DNA of 64,000 nt from Pseudonocardia endophytica (GTDB lineage: Bacteria > Actinomycetota > Actinomycetes > Mycobacteriales > Pseudonocardiaceae). Under the pieces are notes generated by a model. It saw nothing but the letters and a program-made list of their open reading frames with translations. It searched no databases and was not told where the DNA came from. Of this stretch, positions 25,652 through 34,596 are shown piece after piece. Within the stretch, counting starts at the first letter, position 1. Each line of letters begins with the position of its first letter. Position numbers and translations under genes: made by a program. The DNA lies in NCBI RefSeq assembly GCF_004339565.1, contig NZ_SMFZ01000001.1:3957099-4021098 (forward strand), given 5' to 3'.

Positions 25652-26689
25652 CTACGCCAGGTCGGCCATGTCCAGGACGAAGCGGTAGCGGACGTCGCCG
25701 CGTCCGAGTCGCTCCAGTGCCTCGTTCACCTTCGACGACGGGAGCACCTCGACGTCGGCGGTGATCCCGTGCCGGGCGCAGAACTCGAGCATGGCCGCGG
25801 TCGTCGTGGTGCCGCCGCTGCCGGCCGAGGCCAGCTTCTTGCGCCCGACCAGCAGGTCCATCATGTCGACGGTGACCGGGCCCAGGTGGCCGAGATGGCT
25901 CAGCGTCCCGTCCATGGCGACCATCCGCAGGTAGGGCCCGACGTCGTGGGGCACGGCGATCGTGTCGATCACGACGTCGAACCGGTCCCGTGCGGCGGCC
26001 GTCTGCTGCTCGTCGGTCGTGACGACGAGGTCGTCGGCACCGAGTGCGCGGGCGTCGTCGGCCTTGTCGGCGGAACGGGACAGGACCGTCGTCCGTGCCC
26101 CGAGTGCGACGGCGAACTTGACCGCGAGGTGCCCGAGCCCGCCGAGCCCGGCCACCGCGACGCGCGTGTCCGGCCCGACGCCGAGCGCCGACATCGGCTC
26201 CCACACGGTGATCCCCGCGCACAACAGCGGAGCCGCCGCGGCCGGGTCGAGCCCGTCGGGCAGCGGGTACACGAACCCGTCGCGGACGACGTACTCGCGC
26301 GAGTAGCCGCCCAGCGTCGTCGACCCGTCGTGCCGGTCGGTGCCGCCGTAGGTCAGCGTCGGGAACTCGTGGCAGAAGTTCTCCTGCCCGATCCGGCACA
26401 TGGCGCACGTACCGCACGAGTCGACGATGTTCCCGACGGCGACGGGGTCGCCCACGGCGAACCGCGTCACGTCGCTGCCGACGGCCGTGACCGTGCCGGT
26501 GAACTCGTGGCCCGGCACGAGCGGCCCGTCACCGGTGTGACCGTGCAGCGCGTGCAGGTCCGTGTGGCAGACGCCGCAGAAGTCCACCCGCACCGCGACG
26601 TCGTCGGGCCGCAGGTCACGCCGCTCCAGCGCCACCCGCTCGAGCCGCGTGCCGTCCCGATCCGCTTTCCATCCCACCGTGCTGCGCAT
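25652..26689 (-). CDS. Zinc-dependent NAD(P) alcohol dehydrogenase
   Basis: 345 residues. Catalytic zinc: Cys38 (CGVCHTD), His61-Glu62 (GHEFTG). Structural zinc: Cys92, Cys95, Cys98 and Cys106 (CGTCAMCRIGQENFC). Cofactor fold VAGLGGLGHLAVKFA at ~170-184. The pattern is that of the cinnamyl/YahK-like branch of the medium-chain family, usually NADP-dependent aldehyde reductases of broad specificity. I chose ATG 26689, which has GGGAGTG just upstream; ATG 26701 lies four codons earlier without a ribosome site. It is divergent from a TetR gene with a shared operator, so repression by that TetR is likely. Confidence 0.9.
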   Translation of the reverse strand: MRSTVGWKADRDGTRLERVALERRDLRPDDVAVRVDFCGVCHTDLHALHGHTGDGPLVPGHEFTGTVTAVGSDVTRFAVGDPVAVGNIVDSCGTCAMCRIGQENFCHEFPTLTYGGTDRHDGSTTLGGYSREYVVRDGFVYPLPDGLDPAAAAPLLCAGITVWEPMSALGVGPDTRVAVAGLGGLGHLAVKFAVALGARTTVLSRSADKADDARALGADDLVVTTDEQQTAAARDRFDVVIDTIAVPHDVGPYLRMVAMDGTLSHLGHLGPVTVDMMDLLVGRKKLASAGSGGTTTTAAMLEFCARHGITADVEVLPSSKVNEALERLGRGDVRYRFVLDMADLA

Positions 26690-26702
26690 GCTCACTCCCA
26701 TA

Positions 26703-26772
26703 AACAGACTGTTCGGTCTGTTCTTGGACGCTACGCCGAGATCGAGCAGAGAAGCAAACCGAACGGTCTGTT
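26703..26772. promoter_or_regulatory. TetR-type operators in the adh/tetR divergent promoter
   Basis: AACAGACTGTTCGGTCTGTT (26703-26722) is an inverted repeat AACAGAC-N6-GTCTGTT. Its right part CGGTCTGTT (26714-26722) recurs exactly at 26764-26772, 50 bp away, 15 bp before the TetR ATG; the first copy is 13 bp before the alcohol dehydrogenase ATG. One site per gene suggests joint autoregulation and repression. Confidence 0.6.
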
Positions 26773-26787
26773 GCTACCGTCATCGGC

Positions 26788-27363
26788 ATGCCTCTGACCT
26801 CGCGCGGAGAAGCGACGCGGCAGCGGATCGTCGACGTGGCGACGGAGGAGTTCGCCGAGTACGGGATCGCCGGCGCGCGCGTGGAGCGGATCGTGGCCGC
26901 CGCCCGGACGAACAAGGCGCAGCTCTACGGCTACTTCGGCAGCAAGGACGGCCTGTTCGACGCGATCTTCTTCGAGTCGCTGGAACGGATCACGAACGTC
27001 GTCCGGATCGATGCGACCGATCTCGCGGGCTGGGCGGTCCGCCTCTACGACGAGTACCTCCGCCGTCCGGACCTGATCCGGCTCGCCACCTGGGCGAGAC
27101 TGGAACGACGACCGGCAGGTCACCTCGTCGAGGACACGCAGCGCCTCGACGACGTCAAGCTGCGCGCCATCGCCGACGCGCAGGCCGCCGGCACGGTCCG
27201 AAGTGGAGACCCGTTCGACGTGATGGCGATGGTGATCGCCATGTCCATGGCGTGGTCACCGGTCAGCAACGTCTACGCCGCGACCGCCGACGAGCCCGAC
27301 GACGTGCACGAGCAGCGCCGCACGCTGCTGCGGGAGAGCGTGCGTCGCGCCGTCGCGCCCTGA
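26788..27363 (+). CDS. TetR/AcrR-family regulator
   Basis: 191 residues. N-terminal helix-turn-helix: TRQRIVDVATEEFAEYGIAGARVERIVAAARTNKAQLYGYFGSKDGLFD (~10-58), the typical TetR DNA-binding block. The remaining ~130 residues are the ligand/dimer domain, with MAMVIAMSMAWSPVSNVYA near 150-168. Divergent from the alcohol dehydrogenase, with matched operator sites before each gene; the ligand is presumably the substrate aldehyde or alcohol (inference). Its stop abuts the stop of the convergent ligase gene. Confidence 0.88.
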   Translation: MPLTSRGEATRQRIVDVATEEFAEYGIAGARVERIVAAARTNKAQLYGYFGSKDGLFDAIFFESLERITNVVRIDATDLAGWAVRLYDEYLRRPDLIRLATWARLERRPAGHLVEDTQRLDDVKLRAIADAQAAGTVRSGDPFDVMAMVIAMSMAWSPVSNVYAATADEPDDVHEQRRTLLRESVRRAVAP

Positions 27364-28671
27364 TCAGCGCTCGTCGACGACCCGGCGCGCCTTGAACGTC
27401 GTCTCCGGCAGGGTGCCCGGCGCGAGCAGCTCCAGCGACGTGCGGATGCCGAGCACCTTCTGCAGCGTCTGCTCGGTCAGCGCGCGCAGGTCCTCGCCGC
27501 CCTCGGCCTCGACGGTCAGCTCGTCGAGCGCGCCGCGCTTGTGCACCCGGATCCGGAACTCCGGGCCGAGGCCGGGCACGGCGCGCAGCGCGGTCTCCAC
27601 GGCGCTCGGGAACACGTTCGCGCCGCGGATGACCAGCATGTCGTCGAGCCGGCCGAGGATGCCCTCCGGCAGGCGCGGGTAGGTCCGGCCGCAGGGGCAC
27701 GGCGAGTCGTCGAGGTAGGTCTCGTCGCCCGGCGCGAACCGGATCATCGGCTGGGAGTCCCGCCAGAGGTGCGTGTAGACGACGGCGCCGCGCTCGCCCA
27801 CCGGCGCAGGCACCGAGGAATCGGCCCGGTCGACGACCTCGGTGAACACCTCGTCGGTGATCAGGTGCGTGCCGGTGCCCTCCTCGCAGCCCACATTGGT
27901 CTGGAACGGGTACATCTCCGATGTGGACCCGGCGTCGGCGACGGTGGCGCCCCACCCGTCACCGATGATCTCCCGCGTGCCGGGCAGCGAACCGCCGGCT
28001 TCGCCGCCGACGAGCAGGTGCCGGATCGTCGACGCGCGCAGGTCGACCCCCATCCGCTCGGCGACCGACAGCAGGTGGATGCAGTACGACGGCGTCGCGC
28101 TGAACACCGTGGACCGCAGCCGCGCGATCAGCTCCAGGTGGCGCTCGGAATCGGTGATGCCGATCGGGAACAGCGTCGCGCCGATCCGCTCGGCGCCCTG
28201 CACCACGCCCCACCCGCCGAAGAACAGGCCGAACGGGAACCCGACCTGCACGACGTCGTCGGGCCGCACGCCTGCGCACCACTGGGCCATCGCGTGCACG
28301 TCGGCCGCGCGGTCCCAGTCCGATCTGGACACGGCGTACATCGTCGGCACCCCGGACGTGCCCGACGAGCCGTGGATCCGCGCGATCTCGCCGGGCGCCA
28401 TCTCGCGGGCGTAGGAGCCGAACGGCGGATACTCGGCCTGGTCGGCGACGAGCATCGTCTTGGTGATCACCGGGACCTTCGCGGTGAAGTCCTCCAGCGT
28501 CCGGACCTGGTCCGGGTGGAAGCCGTGCGCGTCGTAGTGCCGCCGGTAGAACGGGAGCTCGTCGTAGACGCGGTGGAGCTGGTGCTGGATCCGCTCCAGG
28601 ATCAGCACGTCCCGCTTCGCCGGGTCGCGCGTCTCCCGTTCGGAGTCCCAGTACCGCGGGAAGTCGCCCAT
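27364..28671 (-). CDS. Phenylacetate-CoA ligase-like (PaaK family) enzyme
   Basis: 435 residues, the usual PaaK length. AMP-binding motif SSGTSGVPT at 102-110, GSTSEMYPFQTN and the C-terminal hinge GRLDDMLVIRGANVFPSAVE are all present, as is the SPCPCGRTYPRL cysteine pair typical of the family. It activates an aromatic or related carboxylate with ATP to the CoA thioester. Final gene of an operon after an LLM flavin oxidoreductase and a second ligase, so a degradative route for a cyclic or aromatic acid is plausible. Substrate unknown. Confidence 0.87.
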   Translation of the reverse strand: MGDFPRYWDSERETRDPAKRDVLILERIQHQLHRVYDELPFYRRHYDAHGFHPDQVRTLEDFTAKVPVITKTMLVADQAEYPPFGSYAREMAPGEIARIHGSSGTSGVPTMYAVSRSDWDRAADVHAMAQWCAGVRPDDVVQVGFPFGLFFGGWGVVQGAERIGATLFPIGITDSERHLELIARLRSTVFSATPSYCIHLLSVAERMGVDLRASTIRHLLVGGEAGGSLPGTREIIGDGWGATVADAGSTSEMYPFQTNVGCEEGTGTHLITDEVFTEVVDRADSSVPAPVGERGAVVYTHLWRDSQPMIRFAPGDETYLDDSPCPCGRTYPRLPEGILGRLDDMLVIRGANVFPSAVETALRAVPGLGPEFRIRVHKRGALDELTVEAEGGEDLRALTEQTLQKVLGIRTSLELLAPGTLPETTFKARRVVDER

Positions 28672-28681
28672 GTCTCGCTCC

Positions 28682-30196
28682 TCAGCCGATCGCGCGGTCG
28701 CGTGCGGCCCAGTGGGGCGCCCGCAGGGCCTTCTTGTCGATCTTTCCGAACGGCGTCTCCGGCAGCTCTGCGACGAGCTCGGCGGACTTCGGACGGGCGT
28801 AGGCCGCGAGCCGTCCCCGGGACCACTCGACGATCTCGCCGGGCTCGACCGGCCCGTCCGTGACGATCACGGCGTGCACGGCCTCGCCCCAGTCGTCGTG
28901 CGGCACACCGATCACCGCGACCCGGGAGACCGACGGGTGGGTCGCCAGCACGTCCTCGACCTCGCGGCAGTACACGTTCATCCCGCCGCTGATCACCATG
29001 TCGGTCCGGCGGTCGCGCAGGTGGAGGTACCCGCCGTCGTCGAGGAACCCGATGTCGCCGGTCCGGATCCAGCCGCCGGGCAGGAACTTCTCCGCCGTCG
29101 CCGCCGGGTCGTCCAGATACGACTCCAACGTGTACGGCGAGCGCAGGCAGACCTCGCCGGTCCCGCCGGCCTCCAGGAACCGGCCGTCGTCGTCGACGAC
29201 CGCGACGTCGGCCATGATCGACGCCTGCCCGCAGGAGTCGAGCGTGTCCGGGCGCGACGGGTCGTGGTCGTCCTTGGCCAGCCGGGTGCCCCAGTTCGGG
29301 CACTCGGTCTGGCCGTAGAGCTGCACGAACACCGGCCCGAACACCTCCAGCGCCCTGGCCAGCCGGCTCGGGGTGATCGGCGCCGCTCCGTAGACGACCG
29401 TCCGCAACCCGAACTCCTCCGCCCCGCCGACGGCGTCGAGCAGCCGGTAGATCATCGTCGGGACGAGGAACGTCCACGTGATCCCGCGGGTGCGGATCGC
29501 CTCCAGCACACCGCCCGCGTCGAACCCCGGCTCGATCACGCTGGTGGCGCCGCGGATCAGCGCCGACTGCGCGAACAGCCCGGCCGCGTGCGCGAGCGGG
29601 GTGGTCAGCAGCAGCCGGTCGCCCTCGACGATCTCGGCCTCGACGATCTGCGCGTACTGCACGGCGACGGCGGACGCCTGCGTGTGCACGACGCCCTTCG
29701 GTAGGCCGGTCGTCCCGCTCGTGAAGTAGATCGCCGCCCGCGCGTCCGGACCGATGTCCGCGGGCTCCGGCGCGGCGACCTCGGAAGCCGGGCCCGCCAG
29801 CGGCTCACCGGGCAGGGGCCCGCCGCCGTCGTCGACGACGAGCGCGGGCACCCCGTCCGGCCGCGGCACGCTGGACCCGAGCACCACGAGCCGCGCCCGC
29901 GACGTCCGCAGGACATGGTCGACCGTCGCCGCCGGCAGCAGCGGGTTGACCGGCACCTTGACCGCGCCGAGCCGTGCCACCGCCAGGTCGGCGACGACGA
30001 ACTCGACGCAGTTGCCGAGGTACAGCGCGACGGCGTCGCCCGCCGTCACACCGTGCGCCCGCAACTGGGCGGCGACGGCGGCCGACCACCGGTCGACGTC
30101 GCCGAACGTCCAGCTGCGGCCGCCCGCCTCGAGTGCCGTGCGGTCGCGGTACCGGTGCAGCGCCGCCGTGAACTCGGCGCCGATCGTCGTGCGCAC
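28682..30196 (-). CDS. AMP-binding acyl-CoA synthetase
   Basis: 504 residues, ANL superfamily. P-loop TSGTTGLPKG at 159-168; YGQTE in VFVQLYGQTECPNWG; GWIRTGDIGFLDDGG, DRRTDMVISGGMN hinge, and the catalytic lysine in PFGKIDKKAL near the end. It forms acyl-adenylates then acyl-CoA from a fatty or aromatic acid. GTG start at 30196, ten bases after the stop of the LLM gene, with the PaaK-like gene starting ten bases beyond its own stop. Two different acid:CoA ligases in one transcript suggest two acids along one pathway. Confidence 0.88.
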   Translation of the reverse strand: MRTTIGAEFTAALHRYRDRTALEAGGRSWTFGDVDRWSAAVAAQLRAHGVTAGDAVALYLGNCVEFVVADLAVARLGAVKVPVNPLLPAATVDHVLRTSRARLVVLGSSVPRPDGVPALVVDDGGGPLPGEPLAGPASEVAAPEPADIGPDARAAIYFTSGTTGLPKGVVHTQASAVAVQYAQIVEAEIVEGDRLLLTTPLAHAAGLFAQSALIRGATSVIEPGFDAGGVLEAIRTRGITWTFLVPTMIYRLLDAVGGAEEFGLRTVVYGAAPITPSRLARALEVFGPVFVQLYGQTECPNWGTRLAKDDHDPSRPDTLDSCGQASIMADVAVVDDDGRFLEAGGTGEVCLRSPYTLESYLDDPAATAEKFLPGGWIRTGDIGFLDDGGYLHLRDRRTDMVISGGMNVYCREVEDVLATHPSVSRVAVIGVPHDDWGEAVHAVIVTDGPVEPGEIVEWSRGRLAAYARPKSAELVAELPETPFGKIDKKALRAPHWAARDRAIG

Positions 30197-30206
30197 CCGA
30201 TGCGCG

Positions 30207-31316
30207 TCAGTCGATGCCGAGTGCGACGTTCGCCATCCTCTGGCGCCGCGCGAGCCGCTCCCGCTTCGTGAACTGCGGCATCACGTAGCGGGCGAACAGC
30301 TCCAGCGAACGGTTCCACTTGTCGGTCGTGACCCAGTCCCGGCAGTTGATCAGCAGCGTGCCGAAGCCGCCGGTCTCCTCCTCCAGCTCCTTGATCTGGC
30401 GGGTGCACTCCTCGGGGCTACCGATGATCCACGGGATGTTGTCGACCATCCACTCGAGCGTGAGGTCCTCGTCGGTCATCCCGTCGCCGACCTTCATCAG
30501 CGCGCCGAGACCGAGACCGAACAGGTAGTCGTAGGACAGCTTCACGCCGGCGCGGATGTCGCGCAGCGCCTGGTCCTTGTCGTCGGTGACGTAGACCTCG
30601 CGGACGATCCGCCAGTTCTCGCGGGTCACGGCCTCGTCGATGCCGGAACGGTTGCCCGCCTCCAGCATCGCGGCACCCATCGCCTTGAGGTCCGGTGCGT
30701 CCATGTAGGTGCCGTTGTCGGTCGGTGCGAAGTGGACAGACAGCGGCTTCCACCCGCGCTCGCCGCACCGGGCGTAGTTGTGCACACCGGTCAGACCGGC
30801 GATCGCGAACGGCGGCACGTCCTGATACGGCCCGACCTGCAGCTGCCGGTTCTCGTACTTCCAGTACACACCCTCGTAGCTGACCGGGTCCTCGGACGTC
30901 AGCAACTGCCAGATGATCTCCAAGGCCTCGTTCGTACGCGGCGAGGCCTCGGACGGCTCGAGCCCGAACAGCGCCTTGTCGGTCGGCAGCCCACCACCAC
31001 CGAAGCCGTACTCGAGGCGACCGTGCGTCAGATGGTCGAGGAACGCGAGCCGCTCGGCGACCATGAACGGGTCCTGGTACGGCAGGTTGACCACGCCGGT
31101 ACCGAGGCGGATCCGGTGCGTCAGCGCGGACGCCTTGGCGATCATGAACTCCGGGACCGGGACGTTCTCGTAACCGCCGGTGTGGTGCTCGCCGATCCAG
31201 AACTCCGAGAAGCCCAGCCGCTCGGCCTCGACGATCGCCGCGATGTCGCGGTCGTAGGACAGTGTCCAGTTCTCGATCGGCGGGTGCTCGGGCATGGTGA
31301 AAAAGCCGAACTTCAT
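30207..31316 (-). CDS. LLM-class flavin-dependent monooxygenase
   Basis: 369 residues in the bacterial luciferase-like fold: MKFGFFTMPEHPP at the start, FWIGEHHTGGYENVPVPEF, RIRLGTGVVNLPYQDPFMVAERLAFLDHLTHGRLEYGFGGGG. It is expected to use FMNH2 (or F420) and O2 to oxidise a small organic substrate. ATG 31316 follows GAGAGGAA; a longer form from 31343 lacks support. First gene of the operon with two CoA ligases, which suggests that it opens or hydroxylates a substrate whose acid product is then activated. Confidence 0.88.
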   Translation of the reverse strand: MKFGFFTMPEHPPIENWTLSYDRDIAAIVEAERLGFSEFWIGEHHTGGYENVPVPEFMIAKASALTHRIRLGTGVVNLPYQDPFMVAERLAFLDHLTHGRLEYGFGGGGLPTDKALFGLEPSEASPRTNEALEIIWQLLTSEDPVSYEGVYWKYENRQLQVGPYQDVPPFAIAGLTGVHNYARCGERGWKPLSVHFAPTDNGTYMDAPDLKAMGAAMLEAGNRSGIDEAVTRENWRIVREVYVTDDKDQALRDIRAGVKLSYDYLFGLGLGALMKVGDGMTDEDLTLEWMVDNIPWIIGSPEECTRQIKELEEETGGFGTLLINCRDWVTTDKWNRSLELFARYVMPQFTKRERLARRQRMANVALGID

Positions 31317-31366
31317 CGATCGGGGTTCCTCTCGGGGACGCACCCGGAAATGGGTGACCGTGGTGA

Positions 31367-31387
31367 CAAACTACCGTTTGGTGTAGT
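31367..31387. promoter_or_regulatory. Dyad upstream of the LLM/ligase operon
   Basis: CAAAC (31367-31371) and GTTTG (31376-31380) form a small dyad, and ACTACC ... GGTGTAGT (31370-31387) overlaps it, in an AT-richer spot 50-70 bp before the first gene. It could be an operator, but no regulator gene is adjacent. Weak evidence. Confidence 0.3.
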
Positions 31388-31456
31388 GAGTCCGATCACT
31401 CTGTCTCCGTGCGGGTTCCGGTGTCAAGACTGCCGTCGACCGCCCGTTGTGGACTC

Positions 31457-31810
31457 CTACCGGGCCGTTCGGAGCAGCCGCACGAACACCCACGGCAGCG
31501 CGGCCAGGACGGTGAGCACGCCGACGACGGCGCCCGTGGTGATCGTCCACCCGGGATCCCCGCCGCTGATCCAGCCGGCCAGGCCCATTGCCCCGAGCGG
31601 CAGCCCGACGACGGCAGGCCAGACGAGCGTGCCCAGCCACTTGTCGGCGGCTGACCAGCCGGATCCGGCCCAGAGCATCACGACGCCCGCGAACCAGCCG
31701 ACGACCGGCACGACGAACCCGCCGAGGATCAGCAGCAGCACCGTGGCGACGGTGTAGGCGCCGTCCTGGTCGGGGCGGTGGTAGGGGGTGGCGGGGGCCA
31801 GCGTGGTCAT
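31457..31810 (-). CDS. Small four-helix membrane protein, unknown
   Basis: 117 residues from ATG 31810 (GAGGAG nine bases upstream). After a short polar start (ATPYHRPDQDGAY) come about four hydrophobic segments: VATVLLLILGGFVVPVVGW, FAGVVMLWAGSGWSA, LVWPAVVGLPLGAMGLAGW and TTGAVVGVLTVLAALPWVF, ending with a basic tail. No family recognised with confidence. It stands alone between the LLM operon and the M28 peptidase. The 152 bp on its upstream side hold nothing I can name. Confidence 0.7.
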   Translation of the reverse strand: MTTLAPATPYHRPDQDGAYTVATVLLLILGGFVVPVVGWFAGVVMLWAGSGWSAADKWLGTLVWPAVVGLPLGAMGLAGWISGGDPGWTITTGAVVGVLTVLAALPWVFVRLLRTAR

Positions 31811-31962
31811 CTCGGTCGCTCCTCGCGGTCGTGTGTCTCGTGGTGGCGATGTCGACGACGACACTGCCGCGTCCGAGCCCGCGTTCCATCGCCCCGGGAA
31901 GCGAGATCCACGCACACCGGACCGGGACGACGGGCTGAGCCCCGCCTCCTACCGTGGGGTGA

Positions 31963-34239
31963 TCACCCCGGGATCCGGCGGGTCACCAGGACCTGGTCAC
32001 TGGTGCGGTTCGCCTCCCCGCGCAGCTCGGGCGGGCGGGGCACGAACCCCGGTACGGCACCGAGGCCGTCGGACACGTCCGAGACCTGCAGGCCGACCGG
32101 CCCGGGTTCGACGGGTGTCAGCGTGACACGGACGCCGGTGGCCGGGACCGCGCTGAGCCGGACGTCGCTGCCGTCCGGGGACGCCGATGCGGGCGGGCGT
32201 CCGGGGTGGACGACGGTGACGCTCTCCAGTGGACGGTCCGATCGGACCTGGACGGTCGGCGCGCCACGCGGGCTCGCGACCTGCAGCACGACACGATCCG
32301 GCGTCCGTTCGACGACCGTCACCGCCGGCCCGGGAACCGGCAGCGCCGGCGCGGGGCCGGTCCGGACCGGGACGTCGTCCGTCCACGCCGGAATCCGCGT
32401 CGGCGGGGAGCTCACGTAGCGCCGGGTCCAGTCCGCGGGTGCGGTGTCCTCACTGACCCAGGTCGCGACGCCGGTGTCCGCGTCCTGCACGAACGCGAGG
32501 CTCGTGGCCTGCGGGTGCTCCGACGACGGCCGGTCGACCAGCATCGCTGCCCCGGCCAGCACGAGGGTCAGCACGAGCGCACCGACCGGGACCCACCGCC
32601 GTCGGCCCGACGTCGAGGTCGGCACCAGGACGGCGGTCAGCGCCGCCAGCGTCAGCACGAGCACGACGACCGGCAATCCGTCGGAGATCCCGCTCAGCGC
32701 GAACGCCGCCCAGCCGAACGGGACCAGCAGTACGACGGCCGGGATCGCGCCGACCGTGACGGCCGCCGTCGCAGCGGCCGGCCGCTCGCGCAGGAGGATC
32801 GCCACGCCGAGCCCGAGTGCCAGACCCAGTGCGGGCCAGGCGAACAGGAACGACATGCCCGGCGTCGCGAACGCGGTGACGAGCCCCAGCACCGTGAACA
32901 CGAGACACGCACCGGCCGCCGCGGCGTAGCGGCCGGGCCGTCGTCGCAACAGGAGGAGCCAGAGCGCGACGACGGCGACCACGAGCGCGACGTCGGCCAG
33001 TTGGAACACCAGCGGCCGCGCCAGGAACGGCCCGGTGTCGGCGTACGACGGGCGGACGAGCGTGATCAGCTGCCAGAGCCCGATCGCCGCGCCGAGCCCG
33101 GCGCCGGCGACGAGCAGGGTGGCCCCGGCCGCGCCGAGCGTGCCGCGGATCGACATCAGCCCGCCGCGCCTGCCCAGGACGATCGCGCCGGCGAGAGCGA
33201 CCGCCGCCAGCCCGGCCACCGGCCACACGAACCAGCCCGGGTAGGTGACCATCCCGCCGAGGAACCGGAAGTACGTGCGGTCGCCCGTCTCCGGCGCCCC
33301 GCTCGTCCCGGGGTCGAGCGGGGCGAGGTCGCGGTCGCCGAGCGCGCGGGTCAGCCCGAGCGCGGCGTCGCCGTGACCCTGCACGCTGCCCGCATCGAGG
33401 TTCGACGGGTTGTCGCCCGTCGTGTGGTACTCGGTCGGCTGGTCGATGAACGCGAAGTTCAGACCGGGCCGACCGGCCCGCAGGACGTTCGTGAAGTCGG
33501 TGTCGTTGGGCAGCAGGCGGTAGAACTCGACCAGCGACGAGTCGCCGGTCGGGTGCGGGAGCGCGTCGGCGTACGTGCGCACCAGCTCGTCGTTACCGGG
33601 CGAGGTCTGGAACATCAGCGACGGTCCGGACACCCCGCGGGCCTCGAAGTTCAGCGTGACGACCGGGCGGCGGTCGGCCACGAGCTCGTCGCGCACCCAG
33701 GCCTGGGCCCCGAGCAGTCCGGACTCCTCGCCGTCGGTGATCAGAACGACGATGTCGTTGCGCAGCGGCGGCCCGGTCCGCAACGCGCGCACCGCTTCCA
33801 GGATCGACGCCACCGACGACATGTCGTCGGCCGCACCGGGCCCGCGCGCGACGGAGTCGTAGTGCGCGGCCAGCACGATCGCGCCGGTCGGGTCCGTCCC
33901 CGGCAGCGTCGCGACGACGTTCTCCACCGCACCCGCGCTCATCGACCCGTTCTTGGCGAACGCCCCTGCGCTGGACTGGATCCGGGTGTCCAGCCCGGCC
34001 GCGTCGAGGCGCCGGACGAGCTCGTCGCGCGTCCGGTCGGACGCCGGACTGCCGATCGGCCGCGGCTCGCGAGCCAGCTCGGCGACGGTCTGCTTCGCCC
34101 GCTCCGCGCTGAACTCCCCCGGGCCAGCGCTTGCCGGCACCGGTGACGGCGGACCGGCGTCCACGAACGCGAACGCGCCCACGAGAACGAGCACCAGAAC
34201 CGACACGAACCGAGCTGCCATGCCCCCCATGCGCGGCAT
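31963..34239 (-). CDS. Membrane-anchored M28-family metallopeptidase
   Basis: 758 residues; ATG 34239, 34230 or 34221 are all possible. An N-terminal hydrophobic segment (FVSVLVLVLVGAFAFVDAG) serves as signal or anchor. The M28 domain has zinc ligands His126 (AAHYDS), Asp138/139 (AADDMSS) and Glu171/172 (DGEESGLLG), plus the later YHTTGDNPSNLD histidine. About eight membrane helices (~320-580) follow, then a ~180-residue extracellular beta-rich domain. This layout (peptidase, membrane region, soluble C-terminus) resembles ER-metallopeptidase-1-type M28 proteins. Probably an exported aminopeptidase; substrate unknown. It ends beside the operon-less small membrane gene. Confidence 0.87.
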   Translation of the reverse strand: MPRMGGMAARFVSVLVLVLVGAFAFVDAGPPSPVPASAGPGEFSAERAKQTVAELAREPRPIGSPASDRTRDELVRRLDAAGLDTRIQSSAGAFAKNGSMSAGAVENVVATLPGTDPTGAIVLAAHYDSVARGPGAADDMSSVASILEAVRALRTGPPLRNDIVVLITDGEESGLLGAQAWVRDELVADRRPVVTLNFEARGVSGPSLMFQTSPGNDELVRTYADALPHPTGDSSLVEFYRLLPNDTDFTNVLRAGRPGLNFAFIDQPTEYHTTGDNPSNLDAGSVQGHGDAALGLTRALGDRDLAPLDPGTSGAPETGDRTYFRFLGGMVTYPGWFVWPVAGLAAVALAGAIVLGRRGGLMSIRGTLGAAGATLLVAGAGLGAAIGLWQLITLVRPSYADTGPFLARPLVFQLADVALVVAVVALWLLLLRRRPGRYAAAAGACLVFTVLGLVTAFATPGMSFLFAWPALGLALGLGVAILLRERPAAATAAVTVGAIPAVVLLVPFGWAAFALSGISDGLPVVVLVLTLAALTAVLVPTSTSGRRRWVPVGALVLTLVLAGAAMLVDRPSSEHPQATSLAFVQDADTGVATWVSEDTAPADWTRRYVSSPPTRIPAWTDDVPVRTGPAPALPVPGPAVTVVERTPDRVVLQVASPRGAPTVQVRSDRPLESVTVVHPGRPPASASPDGSDVRLSAVPATGVRVTLTPVEPGPVGLQVSDVSDGLGAVPGFVPRPPELRGEANRTSDQVLVTRRIPG

Positions 34240-34337
34240 GCTGCCAGCGACGACGACCCCCGCCGTCCGTCGGACGGATGATCTCGTGGGGGGTCGGAGG
34301 ACGTGCGTGGGCGCTCGCTACACTGGTAACGCACCAC

Positions 34338-34414
34338 GCCGCCTTAGCTCAGTCGGTTAGAGCGACGCACTCGTAATGCGTAGGTCTGGGGTTCGACTCC
34401 CCAAGGCGGCTCCA
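34338..34414 (+). tRNA. tRNA-Thr (anticodon CGU)
   Basis: Cloverleaf read by eye: acceptor GCCGCCT (34338-34344) pairs with AGGCGGC (34404-34410), D-loop AGTCGGTTAGA, anticodon stem ACGCA/TGCGT around loop CTCGTAA (anticodon CGT), T-arm GGGGTTCGACTCCCC, discriminator T and encoded CCA (34412-34414). A TACACT box 16-20 bp upstream is a possible -10. The 3' end faces a gene-poor accessory stretch, a common integration site type. Confidence 0.97.
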
Positions 34415-34484
34415 TTTCTGCAGGTCAAGAGCGTGATCAGCCAGCTCGGCTGACCTGCTGTTGGCATCGTGGCACGGGCCGTGT

Positions 34485-34507
34485 CGTTTCGTTTCGTTTC
34501 GTTTCGT
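34485..34507. repeat. Pentanucleotide tandem repeat (CGTTT)x4
   Basis: CGTTT occurs four times in a row, followed by CGT, in an otherwise GC-rich noncoding stretch 71 bp after the tRNA. Such short A/T-containing repeats are unusual here and prone to slippage. No gene spans it. Confidence 0.85.
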
Positions 34508-34596
34508 GCAGGTCAGCGCCCGTGGCGCGTGGCACGGGGACACTGGTCGTCGCGATCAGCGGCCGCGACGAGCGGGCCGGTGTCGCAGACGATCAC

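Noticed and set aside
34485..34507. CRISPR-type repeat.
   Set aside because: Only a 5-bp microsatellite with no spacers; no cas genes in the window.
34349..34543. A 64-residue minus-strand ORF ending RLGESNPRPTHYEC.
   Set aside because: It is the antisense translation of the tRNA, a well-known artefact.
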